Source of the DNA: Saccharothrix violaceirubra
GTDB lineage: Bacteria > Actinomycetota > Actinomycetes > Mycobacteriales > Pseudonocardiaceae
Length of the DNA: 64,000 nucleotides
Direction of reading: 5' to 3'
Assembly: GCF_014203755.1 (NCBI RefSeq)
Contig: NZ_JACHJS010000001.1
Coordinates: 1,922,001 to 1,986,000 of the forward strand
Shown here: piece after piece, positions 34,049 through 44,692 of the stretch
Layout: each line of letters opens with the position of its first letter
Position numbering within the stretch: the stretch's first letter is position 1
Position numbers and translations under genes: made by a program
The notes under the pieces: model-generated
The model's input: the letters and a program-made list of their open reading frames with translations, nothing else
The model's database searches: none
Told to the model about the DNA's origin: nothing

Positions 34049-36496
34049 GTGTCGCATTCGCACGGCCGGGAACGTGAATGGACGTCGGTTCTACGCCTGC
34101 TCTCCGCACCCGGCGGCGTGCTGACCCTGGACGGGCCGCCGTGCTCGGGCAAGACCCGACTCCTGCACGACGCGGTCGACGCCGCGCGCGACCGCGGCCT
34201 GCCGGTGGTGCTCGTCGGCGGTGACCACCTCGCCGCGTCGGCGGACGTCGCCGCCGTGCTCGACAGCCGGGCACTGGTCGCGGTCGACCAGGCCCACGTC
34301 GACCCGGCGGCCCTGCTCGACCTGCTCGACCGCGTGCACGGCCGTCCGGTGGCGGTGCTGCTGACGCTCACGCTTCCCCTGGCCGGCGCGGAAGTGCGGC
34401 GTGCGGTGTCGACGCAGGGCGACGTGGTCTCGCTCGGCCCGGTCGACGCGGCGGCCGTGCGCCGGCTGGTCGTCGACCTGCTCGGCGTGCCGCCCGGACC
34501 GGACCTGCTGGCGCTCGTGGCCACGGCCGGCGGCAACCCGCGCCTGGTCGCCGACCTCGTCACCGGCCTGCGCGAGGAAGGACAGCTGGAGGTCGACGCG
34601 ACCGGTGCCCGGCTGCGCGGCGGCTGGCTGCCCCGGCGCGTGGGCACGCTCGTCCGCGCGCGGTGCGACCGGCTCTCCGCGCGGGCCAACCAGGTGCTGC
34701 GGGTCGCGGCCGTGCTCGGGCGCACGTTCCCGTTGCACGACGTGGCGACCCTGATGGGCGAGACCGCCGCCGCCCTGCTGCCCGCGGTGGACGAGGTGCT
34801 CGCGTCGGGGTTGGTGGAGTCGGTCGACGACCGCCTGGAGTTCTCGTGCGACCTGGTGTGGCGCGCGGTCGTCGAGTCGATCCCCGAGTCGGTGGCACGC
34901 GCGTTGCGCCACGACGCCGCCGTGCTGCGCCCGGCCCAGCCCCCGGTCGCGGTCACCGGCGAACGCGGCCAGGCCGCCGTCGACGGCGTGCGCGCGTTGG
35001 CCGCCAACGGCCGGCTCGGCTCGGCCATCGCGCTGGCCCGCGCGGGACTGTCCGGCCGCCTGCCCGGTCCGGAGGCGGCCGAGCTGCACGTGGTCCTGGG
35101 CGGCATCCTGCTGGCCGACGGCAGACCGGCCGACGCCGTCGCGGAGATGGAGCACGCCCTGGCCGAGGGCGACGTGCCCGAACCCGTGCGCCGGCTCGCC
35201 TCGGCCGGCCGCCTGCTCGCCCTGTACTTCGCGGCCGGCGACCCGGCCGGTGCCCACGCCCTGTCCGTGCTCACCGTCCGCGACCGGGAGGCGAGTGACG
35301 CCGACGTGGTCATGGCCGCGACCGTCCACTCGTGCCTGGAGTGGACGGCGGGCAACCTCGCCGAGGCGATGTACTGGGGCCGCGAGTCGACCCGGTGGGA
35401 CCTCGACGGGCCGACCGCGTGGTGGCAGTCGCACGCGGCCGTGGCGTACGCGCTGAAACTGGCCGCGCTGGGCGAGTTCGACGCCGCCGAACGCCTGGTG
35501 CGCGGCGACGGGCCGGACACCGACTCGGCGGTGCGCTCCGGTGCGCCGGCGGCCCGGCTCGTCGCCCGCGCCCGCGTGCTCACCCAGGCCGGCGACCTGG
35601 TGCGGGCGGACGAGGCCGCCCGCGCGGGGCTCGCCCTGGCCCGTGACCGGGGGCTGCGCCTGCTCGTGCCGCTGGCGTCGACGGTGTTGGCGACCGTGGC
35701 CCTGCACCGGGGCGACCTGACCGGCGCGGCCGAGCACGTGCGGTGCTACCGGGGCGATCTCGCGGCCGGTGAGGCGTTGTTGCACTCCGGCCAGTACGAC
35801 TGGGTCGAACTGCTGCTCACCCACGCGCGGGGCGGTCCCGGCGCGGCGGCGGAGTCGGCCCGTGCGCTGCTGGACGACCCCGACGGCGCGCGGCGGATGC
35901 TCGTCGAGGAGCCCGGCGCGGCGGCGTGGCTGGTCCGGGTCGCCCTCGACGTCGGCGACAGCGCGTTGGCCGAGGTCGCCGCGCACACCGCCGAGGACCT
36001 CGCCGCCGCCAACCCCGGTTTCGGCCGGCTCGGGGCGGCGGCGGGGCATGCCCGTGCGCTGCTGGACCGCGACGTGGACGGGCTGCGGTCGGTGGTGGAC
36101 CGCCACCGGCACCCGTGGGCGTCGGCGCACGCGAACGGGGACGTGGCCCGGCTGCTGGCGGAACTGGGCCGGGAGGACCGGGCGCACGGCTATCGCGAAC
36201 GCGCCGCGCGGATCTTCGAACGCATGGGCGCGGAGGCCGAACTGGCCCGGTTACCCGGTGCGGCGCCACCGGCGGACTCGGGCACCGAGTCGGCGGACTG
36301 GCGGCGGCTGTCCGAACCGGAACGCGACATCGCCCGGCTCGTCGGCGCGGGGCTGACCAACCGCCAGGTCGGCAAGCAGCTCTTCCTCTCGCCGCACACG
36401 GTGAACTACCACCTGCGCGGCATCTTCCGGAAGCTCGGCATCAGCTCCCGGGTGGAACTGGCCCGCCTGGCCCACTCCCAGGAATCCCCGGTCTGA
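34049..36496 (+). CDS. Large ATP-binding LuxR-family (LAL-type) transcriptional regulator
   Basis: An 815-residue regulator with an N-terminal ATPase domain (Walker A GPPCSGKT at residues 29-36, Walker B-like ALVAVDQAH around 75), a long helical TPR-like middle and a C-terminal LuxR-type helix-turn-helix (LSEPERDIARLVGAGLTNRQ, then LFLSPHTVNYHLRGIFRKLG). The GTG at 34049 is preferred because AGCAGG lies 7 nt upstream; a TTG at 34043 is possible. Such LAL regulators often activate nearby catabolic or secondary-metabolite genes, but here the neighbours are housekeeping genes, so its target is not apparent. Confidence 0.85.
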   Translation: MSHSHGREREWTSVLRLLSAPGGVLTLDGPPCSGKTRLLHDAVDAARDRGLPVVLVGGDHLAASADVAAVLDSRALVAVDQAHVDPAALLDLLDRVHGRPVAVLLTLTLPLAGAEVRRAVSTQGDVVSLGPVDAAAVRRLVVDLLGVPPGPDLLALVATAGGNPRLVADLVTGLREEGQLEVDATGARLRGGWLPRRVGTLVRARCDRLSARANQVLRVAAVLGRTFPLHDVATLMGETAAALLPAVDEVLASGLVESVDDRLEFSCDLVWRAVVESIPESVARALRHDAAVLRPAQPPVAVTGERGQAAVDGVRALAANGRLGSAIALARAGLSGRLPGPEAAELHVVLGGILLADGRPADAVAEMEHALAEGDVPEPVRRLASAGRLLALYFAAGDPAGAHALSVLTVRDREASDADVVMAATVHSCLEWTAGNLAEAMYWGRESTRWDLDGPTAWWQSHAAVAYALKLAALGEFDAAERLVRGDGPDTDSAVRSGAPAARLVARARVLTQAGDLVRADEAARAGLALARDRGLRLLVPLASTVLATVALHRGDLTGAAEHVRCYRGDLAAGEALLHSGQYDWVELLLTHARGGPGAAAESARALLDDPDGARRMLVEEPGAAAWLVRVALDVGDSALAEVAAHTAEDLAAANPGFGRLGAAAGHARALLDRDVDGLRSVVDRHRHPWASAHANGDVARLLAELGREDRAHGYRERAARIFERMGAEAELARLPGAAPPADSGTESADWRRLSEPERDIARLVGAGLTNRQVGKQLFLSPHTVNYHLRGIFRKLGISSRVELARLAHSQESPV

Positions 36497-36498
36497 CC

Positions 36499-36556
36499 CG
36501 CGAGTCCTCCACGCAGGCACCCCGAAACACGCACCCCGAAACACGCGTTCGGACAC
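36499..36556 (-). repeat. Dispersed 22-bp unit repeat, locus C
   Basis: On the minus strand two 22-bp units (36535-36556 and 36499-36520) flank a 14-bp partial unit (36521-36534). The distal unit ends GTGGAGGACTCGCG, shared with a unit at 41917-41938; the proximal unit begins GTGTCCGAACGC, shared with units at 41843 and 59574. The element starts three bases after the stop of the LuxR gene and lies between convergent genes. Confidence 0.7.
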
Positions 36557-36578
36557 CCCCGGTCGGGGATGCCCGAAC
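36547..36578. terminator. Imperfect hairpin between convergent genes
   Basis: GTTCGG...CCCCC pairs imperfectly with GGGG...CCCGAAC (36547-36578), overlapping the end of the 22-bp repeat array. It may terminate both the LuxR gene and the riboflavin operon. Confidence 0.4.
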
Positions 36579-36583
36579 GAGGC

Positions 36584-38764
<2,181 letters not shown>

Positions 38765-38768
<4 letters not shown>

Positions 38769-39388
38769 CGTGCGGCACCTTCCTCGCCCGCTGCGCGCAG
38801 GTGCGGCAGGGCCAGCCGTTCGACGTACTTCGCGAGCACGTCGACCTCCAGATTGACCCGCTCGCCCGGCGTGCGCCGACCCAACGTGGTCAGGTCGAGT
38901 GTGGTGGGGATGAGGCTCACCGTGAACGAGTCCTCGGTCACTTCCACGACGGTCAGCGACACGCCGTCGACCGTGATCGAGCCCTTCTCCACGACGTACC
39001 GCGCGAGTCCCGGCGGCAGTCCGATGTGGACGATCTCCCAGTGCTCGGCCTTCTCCCGCGACCGGACGACGCCGGTCCCGTCGACGTGGCCCTGCACGAT
39101 GTGCCCGCCCAGCCGCTGCCCGACGGCCGCGGCGCGTTCGAGGTTGACCCGGTCGCCGGCGGCGATGCCGTCCAGGCTGGACCGGACCAGTGTCTCGCGC
39201 ATCACATCGGCGGTGAACGCGCCGTCGACCACGTCGACCACCGTCAGGCACACGCCGTTGACCGCGATCGAGTCGCCGTGCTTCGCGTCGCCGGTCACCA
39301 CCGGACCGGCGATGGTGACGCGCGCCGCGTCCGGCAGGTCCTCGACCGCGACGATCTCGCCCAACTCCTCGACAATCCCGGTGAACAC
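38765..39388 (-). CDS. ribE: Riboflavin synthase alpha chain
   Basis: Dismutates two lumazine molecules to riboflavin. The 207-residue protein shows the two-barrel duplication: [15 protein letters not shown] with [14 protein letters not shown], then [15 protein letters not shown] with [14 protein letters not shown]. Twelve bases separate it from ribD upstream. Confidence 0.95.
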
Positions 39389-39400
39389 CGCAACCCTCCC

Positions 39401-40273
39401 TCAGCGGACCGGCACTGCGGACACCCGCAGACCCGGCCCGGACATCGTGACCCGTTCGACGACCAGTCCCACCGCGTCCGGACCGACGGTCCCGGCGGCG
39501 GTGGCCACGCCGGTGCCGCTGAGCACGAGCCGTCCGTCCCCCAGCAGTTCCGGCGCGAGGTGCGCGAGCACCCGGTCGAGCCGACCGGCCGCCGCGAACG
39601 CACCCGCCAGGGTAGGCCCGCCCACCAGCACCACGTCCACGACGTCACGTCCGGCGAGCGCCGCGTCGACGTCGTGCGCGTGCGCCGGGTGGCCCACGTC
39701 GACCCGCAACGGACGGTAAGGCCCCGGTGTTCCCGAGGAGGGCGCGGTCCGCATGCCGGACACGATGGCGTCCGCGCGTGCGATGTGCTCGTCCTTTTCG
39801 GCGTCGTCCGACGCGTACCAGGTCACGTGCGGACGTCCGGTGCGCGCGAAGTGCAACCAAGCCCGCAGGGGGCCGTCGCCGACGACTTCGGCCAGGAAGC
39901 CGGACTCGACCTCGACGCCCGCCGCGCGCAGCACGTCCGCGCCGCCCGCGGCCGTCGGATTCGGATCGGACACCGCGTGGACGACCCGGCGCACCCCGGC
40001 GGCGAGCAGCGCGTCGGTGCACGGCGGCGTGCGGCCGTGGTGCGCGCACGGTTCGAGCGTCACGACGGCCGTGCCGCCGACGGCCCGGTCACCGGCTTCG
40101 CGCAGGGCCACGACCTCGGCGTGCGGCCCGCCCGGCGGTCGCGTGGCGCCGACGCCGACCGGCTCGCCGGACGCGTCGAGCACGACGCAGCCCACGGGCG
40201 GGTTCGGGCTCGTGGTGCCCAGGACCGCCGCGCTCGCCTCGACGGCGCGGGCCATGGCGTCGGCGAGGTTCAC
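39401..40273 (-). CDS. ribD: RibD with intact deaminase but severely shortened reductase domain
   Basis: Normally a bifunctional enzyme of 330-360 residues that deaminates then reduces the pyrimidine precursor. Here it has 290 residues. The deaminase half is complete, with [11 protein letters not shown] and [17 protein letters not shown] zinc motifs. In the reductase half, after [10 protein letters not shown] the family block with K-Y-A-x-S-x-D-G, the WI(S/T) helix and the H-x-x-R-A motif is absent, and the sequence jumps via [21 protein letters not shown] to [11 protein letters not shown]. The frame is uninterrupted, so this is a genuine shortening, not a frameshift. Reduction may need another enzyme encoded elsewhere. 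GTG start overlaps rpe. Confidence 0.85.
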   Translation of the reverse strand: MNLADAMARAVEASAAVLGTTSPNPPVGCVVLDASGEPVGVGATRPPGGPHAEVVALREAGDRAVGGTAVVTLEPCAHHGRTPPCTDALLAAGVRRVVHAVSDPNPTAAGGADVLRAAGVEVESGFLAEVVGDGPLRAWLHFARTGRPHVTWYASDDAEKDEHIARADAIVSGMRTAPSSGTPGPYRPLRVDVGHPAHAHDVDAALAGRDVVDVVLVGGPTLAGAFAAAGRLDRVLAHLAPELLGDGRLVLSGTGVATAAGTVGPDAVGLVVERVTMSGPGLRVSAVPVR

Positions 40274-40935
40274 CGGCCGGCGGCGGCCAGCGCGCGCAAC
40301 TTCTCGACGGCCAGGCCGGGATCGGCCGCGTCGTACACGGCGGACCCGGCGACGAAGCAGTCCACACCGGCCTCGGCGGCCTGGCCGATGGTGTCGGCGT
40401 TGATGCCGCCGTCGATCTCGACGACGAGCGTCAGGTGTCCGGTGTCGACCAGGCGGCGCGCGGTGCGCACCTTGTCCAGCACGTCGGCGATGAAGCTCTG
40501 CCCGCCGAACCCGGGCTCGACCGACATGACCAGCAGCGTGTCGTAGTGCTTGAGCACGTCGACGTAGGGCTCGATCGGCGTGCCGGGCTTGATCGAGAGT
40601 CCCGCCTTGGCACCGGCCGCCCGCAGGTCGCGCGCCAGGGCGACCGGGTCGGCGGCGGCTTCCGCGTGGACGGTCACGTTGTACGCGCCGGCCTCGGCGT
40701 AGCCGACCGCCCAGCGGTCCGGGTCCTCGATCATCAGGTGGCAGTCCAGCGGGATGTCGGTCGCCTTGCGCAACGACCGCACCACGGGCAGGCCGAGCGT
40801 CAGGTTGGGCACGAAGTGGGCGTCCATGACGTCGACGTGCAACCAGTCGGCGCCGGAGACCGCGTCGGCCTCCTCGGCGAGACGGGCGAAGTCGGCGGAC
40901 AGGATGCTCGGGGCGATCATCGGATGCTGGACCAC
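40270..40935 (-). CDS. rpe: Ribulose-phosphate 3-epimerase
   Basis: Interconverts ribulose 5-phosphate and xylulose 5-phosphate; ribulose 5-phosphate is also the RibB substrate, which fits its place at the head of the riboflavin operon. The 221-residue barrel has [31 protein letters not shown] (metal His/Asp), [12 protein letters not shown] and [11 protein letters not shown]. The GTG at 40935 is chosen because a -10 box lies 8 bp upstream and no ribosome site exists; an ATG five codons in (40920) is the alternative. Confidence 0.94.
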   Translation of the reverse strand: MVQHPMIAPSILSADFARLAEEADAVSGADWLHVDVMDAHFVPNLTLGLPVVRSLRKATDIPLDCHLMIEDPDRWAVGYAEAGAYNVTVHAEAAADPVALARDLRAAGAKAGLSIKPGTPIEPYVDVLKHYDTLLVMSVEPGFGGQSFIADVLDKVRTARRLVDTGHLTLVVEIDGGINADTIGQAAEAGVDCFVAGSAVYDAADPGLAVEKLRALAAAGR

Positions 40936-40949
40936 AGGTGGTCAGTCTA
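40936..40949 (-). promoter_or_regulatory. -10 element giving a leaderless rpe-rib transcript
   Basis: On the minus strand TAGACT (40944-40949) is followed by eight bases and the GTG start of rpe. Transcription would begin within a base or two of the start codon. No FMN-riboswitch signature exists upstream, so the rib genes here appear to lack that control. Confidence 0.5.
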
Positions 40950-41073
40950 GGCTCCGACCCGCGCCGACGGCCCACGCGGGCCGGTTCCCAACTACTCACG
41001 CGGGTAGTTCTCCGTGCCGCCGAAGCCCATTACGGTCGAACCGACCTCGGGGGGCAGAACGGGGTATCTGGGG

Positions 41074-41679
41074 ATGACAGCCAAAATCGTGTTGGTGACC
41101 GGCGCGTGCACACCGCTCGGCGGCGAGGTGGCGGAGGCACTGGCCCGGCAGGGCGCGGTGGTCGCCGCGGTGGACAGCGACGGGCGGACCCTGTCCGCGA
41201 TGGTCGAACGCCTGCGTGCCGAGGGCCTGCGGATCGCGGGTCGGCAGATCGACGTCACGTCGAGCGCCGCCGTGGACGCCCTCGTCGACCAGCTGGAGCG
41301 CGAACTGGGCCCGATCGACGCCCTGGTGACGGTAGCCGCCGCGATCCGCCCGGGACCGGTGCTGGCGTTGAGCGACGCGGACTGGGCGCACAGCTTCGCG
41401 GTGAACACCGACGGCGTGTTCAACACGTCACGGGCAGTGGCGGGTCGCATGGTCGCCCGCAGGCGCGGAGTGATCGTCACGGTGGCCGGCCACGGCGCGA
41501 CCACCAGGTCGGCGGCCTATACGGCATCACGTGCGGCGGCGATCGCGTACACCGAGTGCCTGGCGCAGGAGGTGGCCCCCCGTGGCGTGCACTGCGCGGC
41601 CGTGGCGCCGACCGACCCGACCCGAGTGGCACAGGAGGTCCTGTTCCTGCTGACCACCCCCACCCGCGCGTCGGCCTGA
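41074..41679 (+). CDS. Degenerate short-chain dehydrogenase/reductase-like protein
   Basis: A 201-residue Rossmann-fold protein of SDR size. Several key positions deviate: the TGxxxGxG cofactor loop is TGACTPLG (middle Gly replaced by Pro14), NNAG is TVAA (residues 86-89), the catalytic Ser position appears to be Thr136, and YxxxK is YTASR (Tyr149, Arg153). The conserved Asn in AVNTDGVFN is kept, and Asp34 after the second strand would favour NAD. It may bind a ligand without normal catalysis. The ATG at 41074 is the best start, although the preceding ribosome site is weak. Stands alone. Confidence 0.7.
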   Translation: MTAKIVLVTGACTPLGGEVAEALARQGAVVAAVDSDGRTLSAMVERLRAEGLRIAGRQIDVTSSAAVDALVDQLERELGPIDALVTVAAAIRPGPVLALSDADWAHSFAVNTDGVFNTSRAVAGRMVARRRGVIVTVAGHGATTRSAAYTASRAAAIAYTECLAQEVAPRGVHCAAVAPTDPTRVAQEVLFLLTTPTRASA

Positions 41680-41684
41680 GACCC

Positions 41685-41721
41685 GGCCGCCCGGACACAC
41701 CGCCGTCGTGTCCGGGCGGCC
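41685..41721 (+). terminator. Terminator of the SDR-like gene
   Basis: A perfect 14-bp stem, GGCCGCCCGGACAC at 41685-41698 and its complement at 41708-41721 with a 9-nt loop, begins six bases after the stop and is followed by TTCC. Confidence 0.8.
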
Positions 41722-41826
41722 TTCCACCAGGACAACGGCAACGGCAGCACGAGTCCCACATCACGACACACGCGCTCATCGACCCGTACGACCTGCCGAA
41801 CCACCGCACCCACGACGGTGGCACCC

Positions 41827-41938
41827 GAGTGCACAACTCGCGGTGTCCGAACGCATAACTCGCGCGGTAGGGGAACTCGGGCACTCGAAAGGAGGTGCCT
41901 GAGCGCGTATTTCAGGGTGTCCGAGTGGAGGACTCGCG
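41827..41938 (+). repeat. Dispersed 22-bp unit repeat, locus A
   Basis: Contains a partial unit GAGTGCACAACTCGCG (41827-41842), a full unit (41843-41864: GTGTCCGAACGC then ATAACTCGCG) and, 52 bp on, a variant unit (41917-41938: GTGTCCGAG then TGGAGGACTCGCG). The last unit forms the C-terminal codons of the M28 peptidase, whose stop codon lies at 41912-41914. The locus lies between convergent genes. The 100 bp before it (41722-41826) show nothing else. Confidence 0.7.
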
Positions 41939-43240
41939 CCCCTGGGAGCGGGTCGCGGCCAGCCGGTACGCGGCGGTACCGACCAGCTCCAAGGAGATCT
42001 GAAGACGCCGGGCGTCCACGTTCCCCGCCAACGTGTCCTCCGGCGTGTGGTAGAGCGGCTCCAGATCCCCCGGCCCCGCCGGCCCCCGCCACGAGAAGTT
42101 CGCCGCCGCGATCCCCCGCTCGTGAAAAGGCACATGGTCGCTGCTCCCCCGCGCCACCGGACCTCGCACATGCCCGGCATGCCCGAGCCGCCCCGCCGCG
42201 TCCGCCACCGCCGAGGTGGTCGCGTTGGCCGCCCCGTCCACCGACAGCAGCCAGTACACCGTCGAACCCGGATTGCTCGTGGCCACCATGTCGTTCTGGA
42301 ACGTGCCCACGATCCGCTTCGCCTCGACGTCCGACAACCCGCCCACGTAGTGCCGCGACCCGAGCAACCCCTGCTCCTCCGACCCCCACAACGCGAACCG
42401 CAGCGTCCGGTACGTGGGCAGCCGCCGGAGCACCCGCGCCACCTCCAGCACCAGCGACGTCCCGCTGCCGTCGTCGTTCGCGCCGGGCGAGCCGGGAACG
42501 CTGTCGTAGTGCGCGGTCACCATCACCACGCCCTCGTCGGAGCCGAACGTCGGCGGCCGTTCGGCGATCACGTTGTGCGAGGTGAGTCCCGCGTGCAGGG
42601 AGGTCGACACGGTGATCTCCCGCGCGGGCCGCGCCCGCAGACGTTCCACGTGCACCTGCGCGATGCCCAACACCGGCACGGCGACTGCCTCGGTCAACGC
42701 GGGGGAGAACGTGCCCGACTTCCCCGGCGTGGTGATCCGCCCGAGCAGGACCGCGACCGCGCCACGCCGGGCGGCCTCGACCACCGGCGTGTAAGGCGCG
42801 GGCACGTTCACCAGCAGCGCGATCCGCCCCGTGAGGTCGTCGGGCAGGGTGGCGCCGTCGCCCAGGTCGACCACCCGGCCGGACCGGGTCACGTCGAGCG
42901 CGCCGAGTCTGGCCGCCGCCGCGTTCCACCGCTGCCCGGACACCTTCAGGGTCGACAAGTACTTGTCCGGCACGGAGAACGGCTGCACGGCGACGTCGTA
43001 GCGCAGCTCCCGCAGCACGGACACCAGGTAGTCCTTGGCCCGGTGCTCGGATTCGGTGCCGCCGATCCGCTGCCCGATCCCCTCCGACAGCACGCGCAGG
43101 TGGTGCAGCGCCCGCTGCGACCGCACGCGTTCGGCGACGAGGCGGTCACCCCAGCCGTCCGCCCGCGCGGTGGGCGCGAGGCCCAGCACCGCGGCCCCCG
43201 TCGTGACGACCGCACCGGTCAGCATGTCCCGCCTGCGCAT
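41912..43240 (-). CDS. Tat-exported M28-family metallopeptidase
   Basis: A 442-residue extracellular dizinc aminopeptidase-like enzyme. The N-terminus MRRRDMLTGAVV with a hydrophobic segment ending PTARA is a twin-arginine signal. Residues about 130-220 form a PA-like inserted domain (LPDDLTGRIALLVNVPAPYT). The M28 core shows zinc ligands in TAHYDSVPGSPGANDDGSGTSL, the catalytic Glu pair in ALWGSEEQGLLGSRH, and the last His in RGSSDHVPFHERG. AGGAGGGG precedes the ATG. Its final residues and stop come from a 22-bp repeat unit, so the C-terminus has been reshaped by that element. Confidence 0.88.
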   Translation of the reverse strand: MRRRDMLTGAVVTTGAAVLGLAPTARADGWGDRLVAERVRSQRALHHLRVLSEGIGQRIGGTESEHRAKDYLVSVLRELRYDVAVQPFSVPDKYLSTLKVSGQRWNAAAARLGALDVTRSGRVVDLGDGATLPDDLTGRIALLVNVPAPYTPVVEAARRGAVAVLLGRITTPGKSGTFSPALTEAVAVPVLGIAQVHVERLRARPAREITVSTSLHAGLTSHNVIAERPPTFGSDEGVVMVTAHYDSVPGSPGANDDGSGTSLVLEVARVLRRLPTYRTLRFALWGSEEQGLLGSRHYVGGLSDVEAKRIVGTFQNDMVATSNPGSTVYWLLSVDGAANATTSAVADAAGRLGHAGHVRGPVARGSSDHVPFHERGIAAANFSWRGPAGPGDLEPLYHTPEDTLAGNVDARRLQISLELVGTAAYRLAATRSQGRESSTRTP

Positions 43241-43325
43241 GGCAACCCCTCCTCGGTTCGAATCCCGAACGTAGGGAGAACCCGGCGAGGCGGACAAGGC
43301 TGCCTTCGGTGGACGACCGATCGGC

Positions 43326-44285
43326 TCAGCGGTCGCCGGCGGCGCGCAGCAGCCGGGCGGCCAGCTCCCTGAAGTGCCCGGCGAGTTCCGGCGGACCCTC
43401 CACCTCGAACTCCAGTCCGAGCGTGCCGATCCACAGCCCGACTTCGGGCAGCGACGGCGCACCCACGGTCAACCGGGTGCGGTGGTCGTCGATCCGTTCG
43501 AGGTGCACGGCCGTCACGGAGGTGCGCGCGGCCACCTCCTCGTAGGGCGCGTGCATGATCAACCGGGCCTGCCGGGCGTGCGGCGCGACGGTGAGCTGCC
43601 GGGCCACGTAGTCGGCGAGGTCGGCGGCGGGCGGCTCGCGCGGGGTGAACCGGGCGCCGAGCGCGGGCTCGCCCTCGATCCGGTCGATCCGGAACGTGCG
43701 CCAGTCGTCCCGGTCGACGTCCCACGCCACGAGGTACCAGCGGCGGCCGGTGTGCGCCAGCCCCAGCGGTTCGACGTGCCGCCGCGTCGCGTCCCCGACC
43801 CGCGCGGTGTAGGCGAACCGCAGCCGCTGGTGGTCGCGGCACGCGCCTGCGATGGTGGTGAGCACGTCCGGCGACACGGTGGCGACGCTCGGGGTGAGCG
43901 CGATGGTGTGCGTCTGGAGGGCGTTGACCCGGCGCCGCAACCGCGCGGGCAGGACCTGTTCGAGTTTGGCCAACGCCCGCACGGACGTCTCCTCGATGCC
44001 CGCCACGGTCCCGTTCGCGGCGGTGCGCAACCCGACCGCGACGGCCACCGCCTCGTCGTCGTCGAGCAGCAGCGGCGGCAGTTCGGCGCCCGCGCCGAGC
44101 CGGTAGCCGCCGGCCACGCCCGGCACGGAGTCGACGGGGTAGCCCAGCGACCGGAGCTTGTCCACGTCGCGTCGGATGGTGCGCACGTCGACGTCGAGCC
44201 GCCGCGCGAGGTCCGGGCCGCTCCAGTCCTTGCGGACCTGGAGCAGCGAGAGCAGGCGCAACAGCCGGGCCGAGGTCTCCAACAC
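43326..44285 (-). CDS. HTH-WYL domain transcriptional regulator
   Basis: A 319-residue regulator: winged helix (residues 1-60, LLRLLSLLQVRKDWSGPDLARRLDVDVRTIRRDVDKL), a linker with the GGYRLGAGAELPPLLLDDDEA pattern, a WYL ligand-binding domain (LRFAYTAR...EPLGLAHTGRRWYLVAWDVDR, around residues 160-200) and the WCX C-terminal extension. WYL domains bind nucleic acids or nucleotide ligands and frequently control stress or DNA-damage genes. GTG start; CAGACT seven bases upstream and no ribosome site suggest a leaderless mRNA. Divergent partner genes are absent, so its target is unknown. Confidence 0.87.
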   Translation of the reverse strand: MLETSARLLRLLSLLQVRKDWSGPDLARRLDVDVRTIRRDVDKLRSLGYPVDSVPGVAGGYRLGAGAELPPLLLDDDEAVAVAVGLRTAANGTVAGIEETSVRALAKLEQVLPARLRRRVNALQTHTIALTPSVATVSPDVLTTIAGACRDHQRLRFAYTARVGDATRRHVEPLGLAHTGRRWYLVAWDVDRDDWRTFRIDRIEGEPALGARFTPREPPAADLADYVARQLTVAPHARQARLIMHAPYEEVAARTSVTAVHLERIDDHRTRLTVGAPSLPEVGLWIGTLGLEFEVEGPPELAGHFRELAARLLRAAGDR

Positions 44286-44658
44286 CCGGTCGAGTCTGCC
44301 GGCGATCGCGGACAGGTCCGGTCCTCGATCACCCGAGGACGTCCGGTGGGTACGTCGTCACGCCCGGAACGGGACCTCCGGAGGTCCGGGGCAGCCGGGC
44401 CCGGATACCGATCGGGCGCACCGGGCCGCCCGTGCGCGGCGCCGTGGCCCGGTCGAACGCCGGCGAGGTCGGCGCCCTCGCCGCGAGAGGCGACCTTCTC
44501 TTCCGTCCGACGGGAATCTGCCGGCCCCCGGGCGGACAAGGCCCGGCGCCTCGGTCTCCGCGCGAAGTCCCGTCGGCACGACCCGCCGCCGCGCTCCGAA
44601 GCCCACCGCTCCCGCGCGAAATCCGGTCTCCGCACCGCCGACCGCACCACCGGCGAGG
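44286..44658. other. Intergenic stretch between the WYL regulator and the SLOG operon
   Basis: About 370 bp with only low-complexity Arg/Pro-rich open frames on both strands and no ribosome site or family signature. It contains the promoter side of the WYL gene at its left end and the terminator of the SLOG operon just beyond its right end. Confidence 0.5.
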
Positions 44659-44688
44659 ACCGGTCCCGGGGCAGGCCCCGGGACCGGT
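44659..44688 (-). terminator. Terminator of the SLOG/TPR-HTH operon
   Basis: A perfect 13-bp stem (44659-44671 with 44676-44688, loop CAGG) begins four bases beyond the stop codon of the SLOG-like gene. Confidence 0.75.
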
Positions 44689-44692
44689 GTCC

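Noticed and set aside
40936..41073. FMN riboswitch before the rpe-rib operon
   Set aside because: The conserved FMN-aptamer blocks are absent, and the promoter appears to sit directly at the rpe start codon.
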